From: Marinoscillum pacificum
GTDB taxonomy: Bacteria; Bacteroidota; Bacteroidia; Cytophagales; Cyclobacteriaceae
Direction: 5' to 3'
DNA length: 64,000 nt
NCBI RefSeq assembly: GCF_024714495.1
Contig: NZ_JAMZMJ010000011.1
Location: forward strand, 62,001 to 126,000
Shown here in pieces: positions 25,303-36,000 of the stretch. Position 1 is the stretch's first letter. Each line of letters begins with the position of its first letter. Made by a program: the position numbers and the translations under genes. Under the pieces are notes generated by a model, which did no database searches, was not told the origin of the DNA, and saw nothing but the letters and a program-made list of their open reading frames with translations.

Positions 25303-25316
25303 TTGACTTTTGTCAA
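25303..25316. promoter_or_regulatory. FNR/CRP-type operator upstream of the RND efflux operon
   Basis: TTGACTTTTGTCAA matches the FNR consensus TTGAY-N4-RTCAA exactly, and symmetry extends outward to TTTTTGAC / GTCAAAAA (25300-25319). It lies 20 nt after the Crp/Fnr gene and 68 nt before the adaptor gene. The neighbouring regulator is the natural candidate to bind it. Confidence 0.65.
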
Positions 25317-25383
25317 AAACATTCTCGAAACGTAAACGGAACTTTGCGAGCAAGTTAAACAAGCAAAAACACATACGTTTCGC

Positions 25384-26415
25384 ATGAACAATTCATTCTT
25401 TTCAACTACACTCCTTCTTAGTCTAATGACTTTGCTAGTAGCATGCAACAAACCCACAACTAAAGAAGAAACCCCAATCCCTGTAATAACTCAACAGGCC
25501 AAAGAATCGACCATTGAAAACTCCATCAACATTAGTGGCAATGTGATGGGACAGCAAACAGTTCAATTGGCTTTTATGGTAGCTGGACAAGTCAATCAGG
25601 TAACCCTGGAAGAAGGTCAATCCATTCAAAAAGGCAAACTATTGGCATCCTTAGATCCAACCAGTTACCAACTCGCCAGAAATATCGCGAAAGCTAAATA
25701 TGATGAGATTCAGGATGAATACAACAGACTCTCAGCCATGCACAAATCTGGCAGTTTATCAGAAAGTGATTTCGTTAAAATCAGCAGCGGACTAGAACAG
25801 GCAAAGGCCAACTACCTACTGCAAGAAAAGAACCTGAAAGACACTCGTTTGCACGCACCTATCTCGGGCGTATTACTCAAACGAGGCGCCGAACCAGGTG
25901 AGATCATTGGTCAGGGAACAAGAATTTTTGGGCTTTCTGACATAGACACGGTGCAGGTGAATGCATCTGTACCAGAAGGTGAATTAAATAGCATACATCT
26001 TGGTGACACTTGTGTGGTAGAAATTCCTTCACTAGGTCAATCATGGAAAGGAAGCATAACACAAATTGGTGCCGCAGCAGAACCAACCACTCGGACATTC
26101 AACATCAAAATTGACTTACCTAACCCGGATCAAAAACTAAGACCAGGAATGGTTGCCGAAGTGAAGATCCTAGAAGCTACTACATCATCCAAAATCGCCA
26201 TTCCAGCTTCAGCGATTTTAACCAACATGGACAATACCCACTATGTCTATGTAGCGGATAAAGAAAAAAAGAAAGCTTACAAACGCAAGGTGACCATTGG
26301 AGCCATCCAACAAAACAACATCAGCATACTATCTGGGCTCAACCCGAATGAATGGATTGTAACTGGTGGCCAGGAAAACCTACAAGATGCCAGCTCCATC
26401 AACATTTCAAAATAA
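25384..26415 (+). CDS. RND efflux periplasmic adaptor (membrane fusion) lipoprotein
   Basis: A 343-residue HlyD/AcrA-type protein. The signal peptide ends in a lipobox (LLVACN). It has the barrel-sandwich segment QVTLEEGQSIQKGKLLASLD, a short alpha-hairpin (~residues 95-150) and the matching lipoyl half LHAPISGVLLKRGAEPGEII. The beta-barrel and membrane-proximal domains complete the C-terminus. It bridges the RND pump and the outer-membrane channel. It ends 8 nt before the pump gene, so they form one operon. Confidence 0.94.
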   Translation: MNNSFFSTTLLLSLMTLLVACNKPTTKEETPIPVITQQAKESTIENSINISGNVMGQQTVQLAFMVAGQVNQVTLEEGQSIQKGKLLASLDPTSYQLARNIAKAKYDEIQDEYNRLSAMHKSGSLSESDFVKISSGLEQAKANYLLQEKNLKDTRLHAPISGVLLKRGAEPGEIIGQGTRIFGLSDIDTVQVNASVPEGELNSIHLGDTCVVEIPSLGQSWKGSITQIGAAAEPTTRTFNIKIDLPNPDQKLRPGMVAEVKILEATTSSKIAIPASAILTNMDNTHYVYVADKEKKKAYKRKVTIGAIQQNNISILSGLNPNEWIVTGGQENLQDASSINISK

Positions 26416-26423
26416 TCTGAGGC

Positions 26424-29400
26424 ATGAATTTTATTAAAGCATCCTTGAAGTATCCACAGGTTACTGTGACGATACTGGTTATCACTTTTGCCATAGGTAT
26501 CAACTCGCTACTGCACATGCCTAGACGAGAAGATCCTAAAATCACCATTCGTCAGGGCTTGGTTATCGCCTATTATCCTGGTGCCAACTCCGTGCAAGTG
26601 GAAGATCAGGTAACCAAAAAAGTGGAGCAATACCTTTTTCAATTTGAAGAAGTTCGAAAAGAAAAAACTTATTCCACCACACGTGATGGAGTGGTAGTAG
26701 TGAATGTAGAGCTAGAAGAAAACATCAAAAAACCGGATATTTTCTGGAATAAACTCAAACATGAATTGCTGCTTGCCAGACAAATGGATCTACCACAAGG
26801 AGTGATTGGACCTATTGTCAATACGGATTTTGGTGATACCAAAGCACTCGTTATCGGAATAGAATCTGAGAGCGGAAATTACGCTCAGCTGAAAAATCAC
26901 ATTGAAAAACTGGAAGACGAACTACGCACCATTGACGCTGTATCCAAAATAAAACGGATTGGAGAACAAAATCAGCAAGTGATCATTTCATCCAATTCTG
27001 AAAAACTAGCGCAATACGACATCCCACTAACACAGGTTATACAAGTACTACGTTCGCAAAATTCCATCAATGCTACCGGAAGTGTGAAAACGGGTCAGCT
27101 GGAAGTACCACTCTACACGAACGGTTATTACACCACAGAAGACGAGATCTCCAATCAAATCATAGGAACCTCCTCGGCTGGAGACGTGGTGAGAATCAGT
27201 GATGTTGCCGAAGTAAAGCGCGTGTATGAAGATCCGCGCACCAAAACATTCATCAATGGTCAAAATGCTATGATGCTGGCCATCGAAATGCATGCAGGTA
27301 ACAACATTGTGGAATTCGGAGAAAATGTCCAGCATAAACTGGATGAATTCAAAGCGCAACTGCCAACTGGCTATTCGCTTAATACCATTATCAATCAACC
27401 ACAGATTGTAGATGAGAACATCTCACACTTCTTTAAAGAGTTTTTCCTGGCTATCATTTCGGTGGTGATTGTAGTGATCTTACTCATGCCATTCCGTATT
27501 GCCGCAGTAGCAGCAACCGCCATCCCAATGACCGTGGCAGCCACTTTCGCTTTGCTTCACGCCTTTGGCATAGAGTTGCATCAGGTTTCTCTGGCAGCCC
27601 TTATTGTTGTTTTGGGGATGGTTGTGGATGACGCCATAGTGGTAGCGGACAACTATGTAGAGCTACTGGACAAAGGCGTGGAACGATGGACTGCCGCCTG
27701 GAGAAGTGCATTTGACTTGATTGTTCCAATCCTTACAGCCACAGCCACCATCATAGCAGCGTTTTTACCGATGATTATCCTAACAGGTTCCGTTGGTGAA
27801 TTCATTTTCGCACTACCAATTACTGTTGCGATAGCACTTACAGCCTCCTTCATCGTTTCCATGATTTTGACTCCAATACTGTGTTATGCATTCATCAAAA
27901 AAGGACTGCACAATCCAGATCATCAGGAAACCAGGAAGCGTAAATCCGTCTTGGATCACATGCAGGACGCCTATGACCGATCATTGGGCTGGGCGATGAA
28001 GCATCCAAAGCTGACTTTGATTTCGTCTATACTGAGCATATTCCTGGCAGTAGGCTTGTACACCACTATCAAGCAAAAGTTCTTCCCAGCTGCAGAACGG
28101 AACCAATTTGTAGTGGAGCTCTGGATGCCAACCGGAACCCAACTGGACGAAACAGAAGAGGCAGTTATCAAACTTCAAAACCTGATTCAATCGGATGAGC
28201 GAGTTACGAATTACACTTCTTACATTGGGTCGAGTGCACCACGTTTTTACTACAATTTTGCTCCAGAGTTTCCCGTCAGCAACTATGGACAAATATTGAT
28301 CAATACAACCACCGATGCTACTGCTGAAGAGCTAAGCACGGAGCTCAATGAGCAAATGAGTACTCTCCTCCCTCAAGCGAGAGTACAAGCCAAACTGATG
28401 CAACAAGGCTCCCCAACGAAATCTCCTGTTGAAATCAGAATCGTGGGGACTGAACTCAACACCCTTCGAAAAATCGGAGATGAAGTAAAAACCATTCTTC
28501 AAAAAGCACCTGGCAGTCGATTGGTGCATACTGACTTTGGTGAGAACATGTTTGGAGTAGCAATTCAACTGAACAATGAAGCTAGCCGTCTGGGCTTTAC
28601 CACGGGAAGCATCGCCCAAACCATTTACACAGGTTTTAGTGGCGCACCTGTTACCACTATGTATGAAGGGTCAGATCCGGTAGACATTGTATTGAGACTG
28701 GAAGATGAGGAACGAGAAACTTTTACAGACCTACAAGACACCTACTTACCATCTCCGGCAACCGGAGCACCAGTACCGCTTCGTCAGGTAGCAAATCTGG
28801 AACCACAATGGCACATCGGCCGCATCATGCACCGAAATGGCCTGCGCACATTAACAGTTGGTAGTGAAACCACAGCGGAAGTATTGCCAGCACAACTGCT
28901 AAAAAGCATCCGTCCTGAACTCAACCAGATCGATTTACCTCATGGGTATCACCTGGAAATCGGTGGAGAGCATGAAAACAAAAAGGAGACTTTCAGTCAG
29001 ATGGTAGTCGCACTAGCGATCAGTCTTTTACTAATCTTCCTGATCCTGCTACTTCAGTTCAAAAACCTGAAAGAATCCAGTATTGTGATGTTCTCTATCC
29101 CGCTGAGCTTGTTTGGTGCTTTGGCAGGCCTTCACCTTACAGGAAACAACTTTGGTTTTACTGCCTTTGTCGGGCTAATTAGTTTATCTGGGATAGTAGT
29201 AAGAAATGCCATCATCCTGGTGGATTACACCAATGAATTGATGGCCAAAGGTACGGATATGAAAACTGCAGCCATTGAAGCAGGTAAACGCCGATTGCGG
29301 CCGATTTTCCTAACAGCAAGTGCTGCAGCTATCGGAGTAATTCCGATGATTGTTTCCGGTTCACCCATGTGGAGTCCCTTGGCCAGCGTGATTGCTGTGG

Positions 29401-30854
29401 GCGTATTGTTCTCCATGTTCATGTCACTGATTGTGGTACCGGTTCTTTATGCCGTTTGGATGCGAGAAAAAGACAAACCAGCCTTTTTCAACAACTCAGC
29501 GTCTATCGCAAAAGCGTTGATTCCTTTGATTGCTGTGGGTCTTGCATTGGTTAGCCCTACTCCATCCTCTGCACAATCAACGCCCATCAGTTTGGAAATG
29601 GCTGTTGACTCGGCTCTAATCAACAATCATTTGTTAACCATCAAGGAACTGCAAATACAGGAACACCAGTCCATGGTGAGTGAAAGCAAAATCAAGTACT
29701 TCCCTACTGTCAATGTAATGGGTGGCTATTTATACATGCCCAACTTACCTTCATTGACGATCCCACAAGGAGCACTAGGTGCTTTGCCCATGCAGAGTGG
29801 AACCGTACTTCTTCCTCAAGCTGATCAAACGTATGAATTAGGCGAAAACAACTTTTTCACTGTTGGAGCAATGGCCTATCAACCCATTTCTCAACTCTCA
29901 CGAATCAAAATTGGAGTAGACCTGGCCAAAACTGAAGTAAGCATTGCGGAACAAGAAAAGCATCAAGCTGTTCAGCAAATTCAGCTGGGAGTGGAAAAAC
30001 TCTACTACGGTATTCTGATTGCCCAAAAACTAAAAGAGGAAGCTGAAACTAGACTTCAATTAGCTAAATCCCAATTTGGCGAAGCGGAAGACGCTGTAAA
30101 TGCGGGTAAAATCATCGATGTGAACATTGCGGGTTTGATGGCGCAAATAGCCGATGAGCAACAGAAGGTTCTCAAAGCAACTACCTCACTAACCAACTAT
30201 CAGGAAGAGCTCAAGCACCTTATGGGTTCACACCATTCGGACAGCCTGGAGATACAAGAAGTCTCTATGGAATTTATCCCAGAATCAGCTTCCGCAGAGG
30301 ACTTTGTGCAGCAAGCGAAAACCAGCAATCACGAACTACAGATTGCCCAACTCACCAGCAGCAAAGCATTACTCGGCGTGAAAGCATCGCAAAATGCTTA
30401 TGTCCCGGATCTGGGTTTGGTTGGTGGTTATTCCTATCAGGATGGTGTATCTCTTTTGCCTGACAACTTTGCCTTTGCAGGTATTTCTCTACAATGGAAC
30501 CTGCAACATGTGTTTAGCAATAGTCAGACCCTGAAACAGCGAAAACTAAAACAGTATCAAGCGGCAGAAAATCTAAAAAACACGGAAGAAGAACTGGCTA
30601 ACGAAGTGCGAGCTGCTTATCGTGAACTGAAACAGTCAGAGCAACTGATTATAGTTGCACAAAAGGTGGTTTACTACCGCAAGCAAGCTTATCAGTTAGA
30701 GCAAAACCGAAAGAAGAATGGACTCAGCACCACTCCTACACTAATGGAAGCTCAAGCGGATCTAACCAAAGCAGAAGCAGACTTGTACGCTGCACAGCTC
30801 AGTTACCGAATAGCGAAAACAAACCTGAACGTTCTTTCCGGACAAGCTTATTAA
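26424..30854 (+). CDS. RND efflux permease fused to a TolC-like outer-membrane channel
   Basis: A 1,476-residue fusion. Residues 1-~1015 are a complete AcrB-like proton-driven pump with 12 membrane helices. The TM4 motif LGMVVDDAIVVADN has the paired Asp402/403 of drug-exporting (HAE1) pumps, not the metal (HME) signature. Residues ~1027-1051 form a further hydrophobic segment ending PSSAQ, like a signal peptide with a cleavage site. Residues ~1052-1476 are a TolC/OEP-type channel with two repeats of long helices (KLKEEAETRLQLAKSQFGEA; VRAAYRELKQSEQLIIVAQK). Processing at the internal site would free the channel for the outer membrane. Pump-channel fusions are known among Bacteroidota CusA/CzcA-type pumps; here the pump half looks drug-type. 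Confidence 0.92.
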   Translation: MNFIKASLKYPQVTVTILVITFAIGINSLLHMPRREDPKITIRQGLVIAYYPGANSVQVEDQVTKKVEQYLFQFEEVRKEKTYSTTRDGVVVVNVELEENIKKPDIFWNKLKHELLLARQMDLPQGVIGPIVNTDFGDTKALVIGIESESGNYAQLKNHIEKLEDELRTIDAVSKIKRIGEQNQQVIISSNSEKLAQYDIPLTQVIQVLRSQNSINATGSVKTGQLEVPLYTNGYYTTEDEISNQIIGTSSAGDVVRISDVAEVKRVYEDPRTKTFINGQNAMMLAIEMHAGNNIVEFGENVQHKLDEFKAQLPTGYSLNTIINQPQIVDENISHFFKEFFLAIISVVIVVILLMPFRIAAVAATAIPMTVAATFALLHAFGIELHQVSLAALIVVLGMVVDDAIVVADNYVELLDKGVERWTAAWRSAFDLIVPILTATATIIAAFLPMIILTGSVGEFIFALPITVAIALTASFIVSMILTPILCYAFIKKGLHNPDHQETRKRKSVLDHMQDAYDRSLGWAMKHPKLTLISSILSIFLAVGLYTTIKQKFFPAAERNQFVVELWMPTGTQLDETEEAVIKLQNLIQSDERVTNYTSYIGSSAPRFYYNFAPEFPVSNYGQILINTTTDATAEELSTELNEQMSTLLPQARVQAKLMQQGSPTKSPVEIRIVGTELNTLRKIGDEVKTILQKAPGSRLVHTDFGENMFGVAIQLNNEASRLGFTTGSIAQTIYTGFSGAPVTTMYEGSDPVDIVLRLEDEERETFTDLQDTYLPSPATGAPVPLRQVANLEPQWHIGRIMHRNGLRTLTVGSETTAEVLPAQLLKSIRPELNQIDLPHGYHLEIGGEHENKKETFSQMVVALAISLLLIFLILLLQFKNLKESSIVMFSIPLSLFGALAGLHLTGNNFGFTAFVGLISLSGIVVRNAIILVDYTNELMAKGTDMKTAAIEAGKRRLRPIFLTASAAAIGVIPMIVSGSPMWSPLASVIAVGVLFSMFMSLIVVPVLYAVWMREKDKPAFFNNSASIAKALIPLIAVGLALVSPTPSSAQSTPISLEMAVDSALINNHLLTIKELQIQEHQSMVSESKIKYFPTVNVMGGYLYMPNLPSLTIPQGALGALPMQSGTVLLPQADQTYELGENNFFTVGAMAYQPISQLSRIKIGVDLAKTEVSIAEQEKHQAVQQIQLGVEKLYYGILIAQKLKEEAETRLQLAKSQFGEAEDAVNAGKIIDVNIAGLMAQIADEQQKVLKATTSLTNYQEELKHLMGSHHSDSLEIQEVSMEFIPESASAEDFVQQAKTSNHELQIAQLTSSKALLGVKASQNAYVPDLGLVGGYSYQDGVSLLPDNFAFAGISLQWNLQHVFSNSQTLKQRKLKQYQAAENLKNTEEELANEVRAAYRELKQSEQLIIVAQKVVYYRKQAYQLEQNRKKNGLSTTPTLMEAQADLTKAEADLYAAQLSYRIAKTNLNVLSGQAY

Positions 30855-30862
30855 CATAAAAC

Positions 30863-30892
30863 ATCCAGACCTGATCCTTATCAGATCTGGAT
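30863..30892 (+). terminator. Terminator of the RND operon
   Basis: A 13-position stem with one mismatch (ATCCAGACCTGAT / ATCAGATCTGGAT), loop CCTT, followed by ACTTTTATTTTTT. It lies 9 nt after the stop of the fused pump gene. Confidence 0.88.
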
Positions 30893-30964
30893 ACTTTTAT
30901 TTTTTCTACTAACCTCTTTGAGCTAGCCTCGTATGTTTTAATGGTCTCTTAAAATCCACATACC

Positions 30965-31315
30965 ATGCCTCACTTGATCATCGAATGTTCCGCCAATGTG
31001 GTAAGCCAGACTTCTACCCAGCAATTAATGAATACCGTTTATGCTGCAGCAGAGTCAACCAAGCTATTTACACCGGGGGACATCAAAGTACGGATTAGAC
31101 CTTTCGAGACCTATCGTTTAGCAGAGGGACAAGATTCATTTCTCCATGTATTTGGCTACATCATGCAAGGCAGAACAGACGAACAGAAAAAACAACTTTC
31201 TGAAGTAGTAGTTACGGCATTGAACCAACTAATCCCTGACACGACCTTTATCTCCATGAATGTGATGGAATTTGAAAAAGCCAATTACTTCAACAAGGGG
31301 ATGATTAATAGTTAA
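30965..31315 (+). CDS. 5-carboxymethyl-2-hydroxymuconate isomerase-like (tautomerase superfamily) protein
   Basis: A 116-residue protein starting MPHLIIECS; Pro2 is the catalytic base of the tautomerase superfamily once Met is removed. The body matches the CHMI group: VKVRIRPFETYRLAEG-type strand, DSFLHVFGYIMQGRTDEQKK, and a C-terminal MNVMEFEKANYFNKGMI. CHMI acts in homoprotocatechuate breakdown, but no other genes of that route are nearby, so the physiological substrate may differ. It is a single gene after the RND terminator. Confidence 0.85.
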   Translation: MPHLIIECSANVVSQTSTQQLMNTVYAAAESTKLFTPGDIKVRIRPFETYRLAEGQDSFLHVFGYIMQGRTDEQKKQLSEVVVTALNQLIPDTTFISMNVMEFEKANYFNKGMINS

Positions 31316-31373
31316 CCAGTAAGATTCTCTCTTTAGCAATATCACTGAAAAACCAAACTCATTAATTACAACT

Positions 31374-31850
31374 TTAAACAGTCAGTTCTTTCAGTTGCAC
31401 TTCAAAGTCAAACTGAAGATCTTCATGAAGAGACTTAATTACCTTTTTGGTAGACAATAGCTCACGATTGTACAAGTTCTTTAACTGGGTACTCTTCTTG
31501 AGATAACTGCCGGCATTCTTAAGCTCGTAGAGAAAATGCAAGATCAGCTCCGCCTGGGTATGCTTGTTTTTGGAATAGCGGATATACTTCTTCGTTTCCC
31601 TTAAAATTTTACGAACACTCTTCTTCACGAAGTAAATATTCGAAGTATTCATATCCATGAATCCTTCGGTAATCTCAGCTTTCACTCCAGAGATATAACT
31701 CGCTTCGTCCTGCGCTTCAAACAGCAGATAAGTCAGTAGTTCTTTGCTTTCTTTCTTGAACCTGGCTAGGGACAAACACAATTCTACGAGCTCTTCTTTC
31801 TCTTTATACTTTAGTTCGTCTTTAATCTGTTTGATCGTGGCTGTAATCAT
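31374..31850 (-). CDS. Conserved hypothetical cytoplasmic protein, all-helical
   Basis: A 158-residue, lysine- and glutamate-rich protein predicted to be almost entirely alpha-helical (ELKYKEKEELVELCLSLARF; KHTQAELILHFLYELKNAG). There is no signal peptide, membrane segment or catalytic motif. It resembles Bacteroidota proteins of unknown function by general look only. It is a single-gene unit, convergent with the CHMI-like gene and divergent from the DUF6807 gene. Confidence 0.65.
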   Translation of the reverse strand: MITATIKQIKDELKYKEKEELVELCLSLARFKKESKELLTYLLFEAQDEASYISGVKAEITEGFMDMNTSNIYFVKKSVRKILRETKKYIRYSKNKHTQAELILHFLYELKNAGSYLKKSTQLKNLYNRELLSTKKVIKSLHEDLQFDFEVQLKELTV

Positions 31851-31928
31851 CTGGCAAAGGTAGATGATCGAGCTTAGACATCAGACTCATTACTTTTACA
31901 TACATTCACGTGACACAACTCAACCAGA

Positions 31929-32843
31929 ATGAAAACGCTCCTATTTACCTTCTTGTTAGTTCCTCTGCTTTCCTATGCTCAAGGAATAAGAACAGAAATA
32001 TCCGACGAAGGGATTCTATTTACGGATAACGCAGACACTATCCTTTTCTATCAAACAGCTCCAAAGTCACTGAATGGAGAATACACCCGATCCAACTACA
32101 TTCATCCACTCTATAACTTGCGAGGTGAAATATTAACCGAAGACTTCCCTGAAGATCATCCACATCATCGAGGCATTTTCTGGGCATGGCATCAACTTTA
32201 CATCGGAGACAAAAGAATTGGTGATGGATGGGAAATCAAAGATTTCAGCTGGGAAGTTACCGATGTAGAAACAGTATTATCCCTCAATGAATCCCAAAGC
32301 ATCAAAGTGCACGTGTTATGGAAATCCCCACTCTGGACGGATGAGAACGGCTCTCTAAAACCAATAGTTGAAGAAACAACTACAATAACCGTTCAACCAA
32401 AACAGGAAGACTACCGAGCCATTGATTTAGAAATCTCCCTTCTGGGCTTAGAACCCAATATGCGAATCGGTGGATCGGAAGATGCTAAGGGCTATGGCGG
32501 ATTTTCTCCGAGAGTTAAACTCCCTGCAGATGTGGTCTTCACTGATCCCAATGGTATTGTCACTCCTCAAAACTTACCTGTAGAAGCTAATAGCTGGATG
32601 GATATTTATTCCGAAACTTTGGGAGGAATAACCATTTTTAGCCATCCACAAAATCCAGGCTATCCTAATCCATGGATTCTCAGATCAAAGAATAGTATGC
32701 AAAATGCTGTGTATCCACATCCCGGAGCAACACCTGTAAGTCTTTCAAATACTACACCCACAGTATTAAAATATCGATTATTGGTTCATGAGGGGCTAGA
32801 GGCTAATGTATTAAACGAGCTATTTAAGAGTTATTGTAAATAA
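31929..32843 (+). CDS. DUF6807 (PmoA-like) secreted protein
   Basis: A 304-residue protein with a signal peptide (cleavage after SYAQ). The core has the family's NYIHPLYNLRGEILTEDFPE, then DHPHHRGIFWAWHQL, rich in His and Trp, and later GFSPRVKLP and SHPQNPGYPNPWILR. These proteins are common in Bacteroidota and Planctomycetota near sugar-metabolism genes. The old 'methane oxygenase PmoA' label comes from domain naming and is not evidence of such activity. The function is unknown; a carbohydrate-related role is a guess. Confidence 0.85.
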   Translation: MKTLLFTFLLVPLLSYAQGIRTEISDEGILFTDNADTILFYQTAPKSLNGEYTRSNYIHPLYNLRGEILTEDFPEDHPHHRGIFWAWHQLYIGDKRIGDGWEIKDFSWEVTDVETVLSLNESQSIKVHVLWKSPLWTDENGSLKPIVEETTTITVQPKQEDYRAIDLEISLLGLEPNMRIGGSEDAKGYGGFSPRVKLPADVVFTDPNGIVTPQNLPVEANSWMDIYSETLGGITIFSHPQNPGYPNPWILRSKNSMQNAVYPHPGATPVSLSNTTPTVLKYRLLVHEGLEANVLNELFKSYCK

Positions 32844-33042
32844 GAATATCTACAACACAAAACCCAACCACGCTTGTATATAATGGAATGTCATTTAGCA
32901 GTAAACCACTGCCGTTCAGCTAATTAATTTTAGCGGTAACTAACTGTTTTATACCTTACTTTCACCTTTTTCCACCACAGCTCATTTATCGCGATAACAT
33001 GTAGCTAGTCTGTTTTACTCAAACGCAAAAACTAGAGCTACT

Positions 33043-36000
33043 ATGTTTAAACTTTATGCTAGAATGACCGGGGTCTGGAAAGTTTTCCTACTTGGACTTA
33101 CTATGTCTTTTGGTCTACAAACCATTGCCCAGGTGGACACCGGCGGACCTAACACCACCGCGGACCACAACAAACAAATAGTTGGGTATATCACCAACTG
33201 GGACGCCTGGAAAGCAGCCAATGCCGGCTTACCAGCGCAAGGAGCATTGACTCACCTCAATATTGATTATTCGAAATACACCATTCTGAACTACTCATTC
33301 TTTGGTGTAGCACAAGATGGATCCCTACACAGCGGAGATCTACGCAACAAGAACATCTACCAACCTGGTGCCGTGCAGCAGCCTGGTGATATCTTTTTCA
33401 CAGACATCTACAGTAGCTGGGACATGCACATTCTCTTCGGAGAGATTGACCCGATCCAATACATCAGCCAGGCTGCTGCAGACCGTGCTATCGCACAGGG
33501 CTTTGACGTACAAGTCAACGGCACCAGCTGGTCGCATCCAGACTGGGGACTGAGCGGTAACTTGCCTGTTCCTCTTCACAAGGAAGATGGTGCACCTGGC
33601 GTGCTCGAACTAGCTCACCAAAATGGCGTAAAAGTAATGGCCTCTATAGGCGGATGGAGTATGTGTAAGCACTTCCCAGAAATGGCCGCCGACCCTGCTA
33701 AACGAGCAACTTTCGTGGCAGACTGTCAAAAGCTGATCAACACAGGATTTGATGGTATAGACCTGGATTGGGAATACCCCGGCCCATACTCAGGCATGAA
33801 CTTTACGGGCACCCAAGCTGATTTTGAGAACTTCAAAATCCTCGTGCAGGAAATCAGAGCGGCTATTGGCCCCGACAAATTAATCACTGCAGCATTCTCT
33901 GCAGACCCTGTAAAGCTGGCCGGATTCGATTGGGCAGCATTATCCAATACGATAGACTATTTCAACATGATGACGTATGACTTCAATGGCGGTTTTTCTG
34001 ACATTGCAGGTCACAACGCACCAGTTTACTCCTATGACGGTGCAGAATCTCCTACTTTCAACTGGCAATCGACTTACAATGCACTGATGTCTTATGGCGT
34101 TCCTGCTGCCAAAATCAACTTCGGTATTCCATTTTATGGGAGAGGTGTGGTAACTGACGGCACTGCAGCCCTCAACGCTCCAACACTAAAAAGACAGGAA
34201 ACAGTACAGCCTGACGGACCTATTTCCACAGCTTCTGACTTTACCAACTGGCCAAGAGACGTTTATGACGGCACACCTAACTATTACTACATCAAGCAAC
34301 AAGCACTAGGCAGCGGTAGCGGCTGGACACGTCATTGGGACAACCAGGCACAAGTACCGTACCTGACTAAAGGCAACTTCTTCCTGAGCTACGATGATGT
34401 AAAGTCTATCGGTATTAAAGCGGACTATATTGTCAATAATAACCTTGGCGGAACGATCGTCTGGACGGTTTATGGAGACCTGGAAATCGGCGGTTCTGTG
34501 ACCAATTTCGGCACCAAGCTCAAAAGATGGTCAGATGTTGATTCAGAACTCATCAACAAAGTCAATGAGCAATTTGCGGCTGGTGGCACTGGTGGCAATG
34601 TCAATCCTGTTACTTCTATCACCTCGCCAACTAATGGCGCCACTTATGAGGTAGGTGACAACATCACTATTTCAGCTTCCGCTAGTGATCCTGACGGCAG
34701 CATCGCATCAGTAGAGTTTTATGAAGGCTCCACCCTGCTCGGCACAGACACTTCTGCTCCTTACGAATACACTATTACCAATGCACAGGAAGGAAGTTTC
34801 GCACTGAAAACCAAAGCTACAGACAATGAAGGAGGCACAGCATTTTCGACTACAGTCAATGTAACCGTAGGTGACGTACCTAATCAGGTACCAACGGTGA
34901 GTGTTACCAGTCCTGCCAATGGCGCCACTTACTCAGAAGGCTCAGCAATAAACATTTCCGCAACGGCATCTGACAGTGATGGATCAGTAGCCGCTGTTGA
35001 GTTCTTTGCCAATGGCACAAGTATCGGCACGGTTACCAGCAGCCCATACTCGGTGAATTGGACACCAGCTATGACCGGCAGCTTCTCTCTGACAGCTATA
35101 GCTACTGATGATCAAGGAGCTACTTCCACTTCTACTGCAATCACGATTACAGTAGAAAGTCAAGGAGGCGGAAATTGCTCTTCCGTTTCTCAGTATGTAG
35201 AAAACGGTGGTTACGGTCCAGGCAGCGAAGTTTACAACGATGGATCAGTCTATACTTGTAAAGATTATCCATATTCCGGATGGTGTAATGGTGCTGCATG
35301 GGCATATGAGCCTGGTACTGGTGCTCACTGGCAAGATGCATGGACTCTAAGTGGTGAATGTGATGACACTGAGGAAAACGTAGCTCCAACTACTACCATT
35401 ACCACTCCTTCGAATGGCGCATCATTTGCAGCAGGTGCGACTATTGCTATCACAGCGAGTGCATCTGACAGTGATGGCACGGTAGCTAAAGTAGCATTTT
35501 ACCAAAACGGAACACTTCTAGGTGAAGACACCTCAGCTCCGTATGAGTTCAGCTGGACCACTGCAAGTGCGGGTACTTACAGCCTCACTGCGGTAGCAAC
35601 AGACAATGACAATGCTAGCGGAACCTCTGCGGCAGTTTCCGTAACAGTAACTTCTACGAACGATAACCCTGCTCCTACCATAAGCATAACTGCACCAGGC
35701 GCTGGATCATCTTTCGATGAAGGATCAACGATTAGCGTCACTGCAAACGCAAATGACGATGAATCAGTCAGCAAAGTCGAGTTCTTTGTAAATGGATCGA
35801 AAGTAAGTGAAGACGATTCTGCACCTTATGCATACACCTGGTCTCCAACAGTTGGCAGCTACAGTCTAACTGCAGTGGCTACAGACAATGAAGGTGCGAC
35901 TGGAAATTCCGCTATTGTTTCTGTCACAATCAATTCGGTAGGTGGATGCTCTTCTGATTTCAAAATAGTTGGTTATATGCCTTCATGGAGTGGTTCTGCC

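Noticed and set aside
26424-30854. Fusion caused by a sequencing error at the pump-channel junction
   Set aside because: The junction region is in frame and forms a sensible signal-peptide-like linker; similar fusions are known in this phylum. Reads would settle it.
31929-32843. Methane mono-oxygenase subunit A
   Set aside because: The 'PmoA' label belongs to an unrelated soluble domain (DUF6807); the protein has a signal peptide and no integral-membrane PmoA helices.
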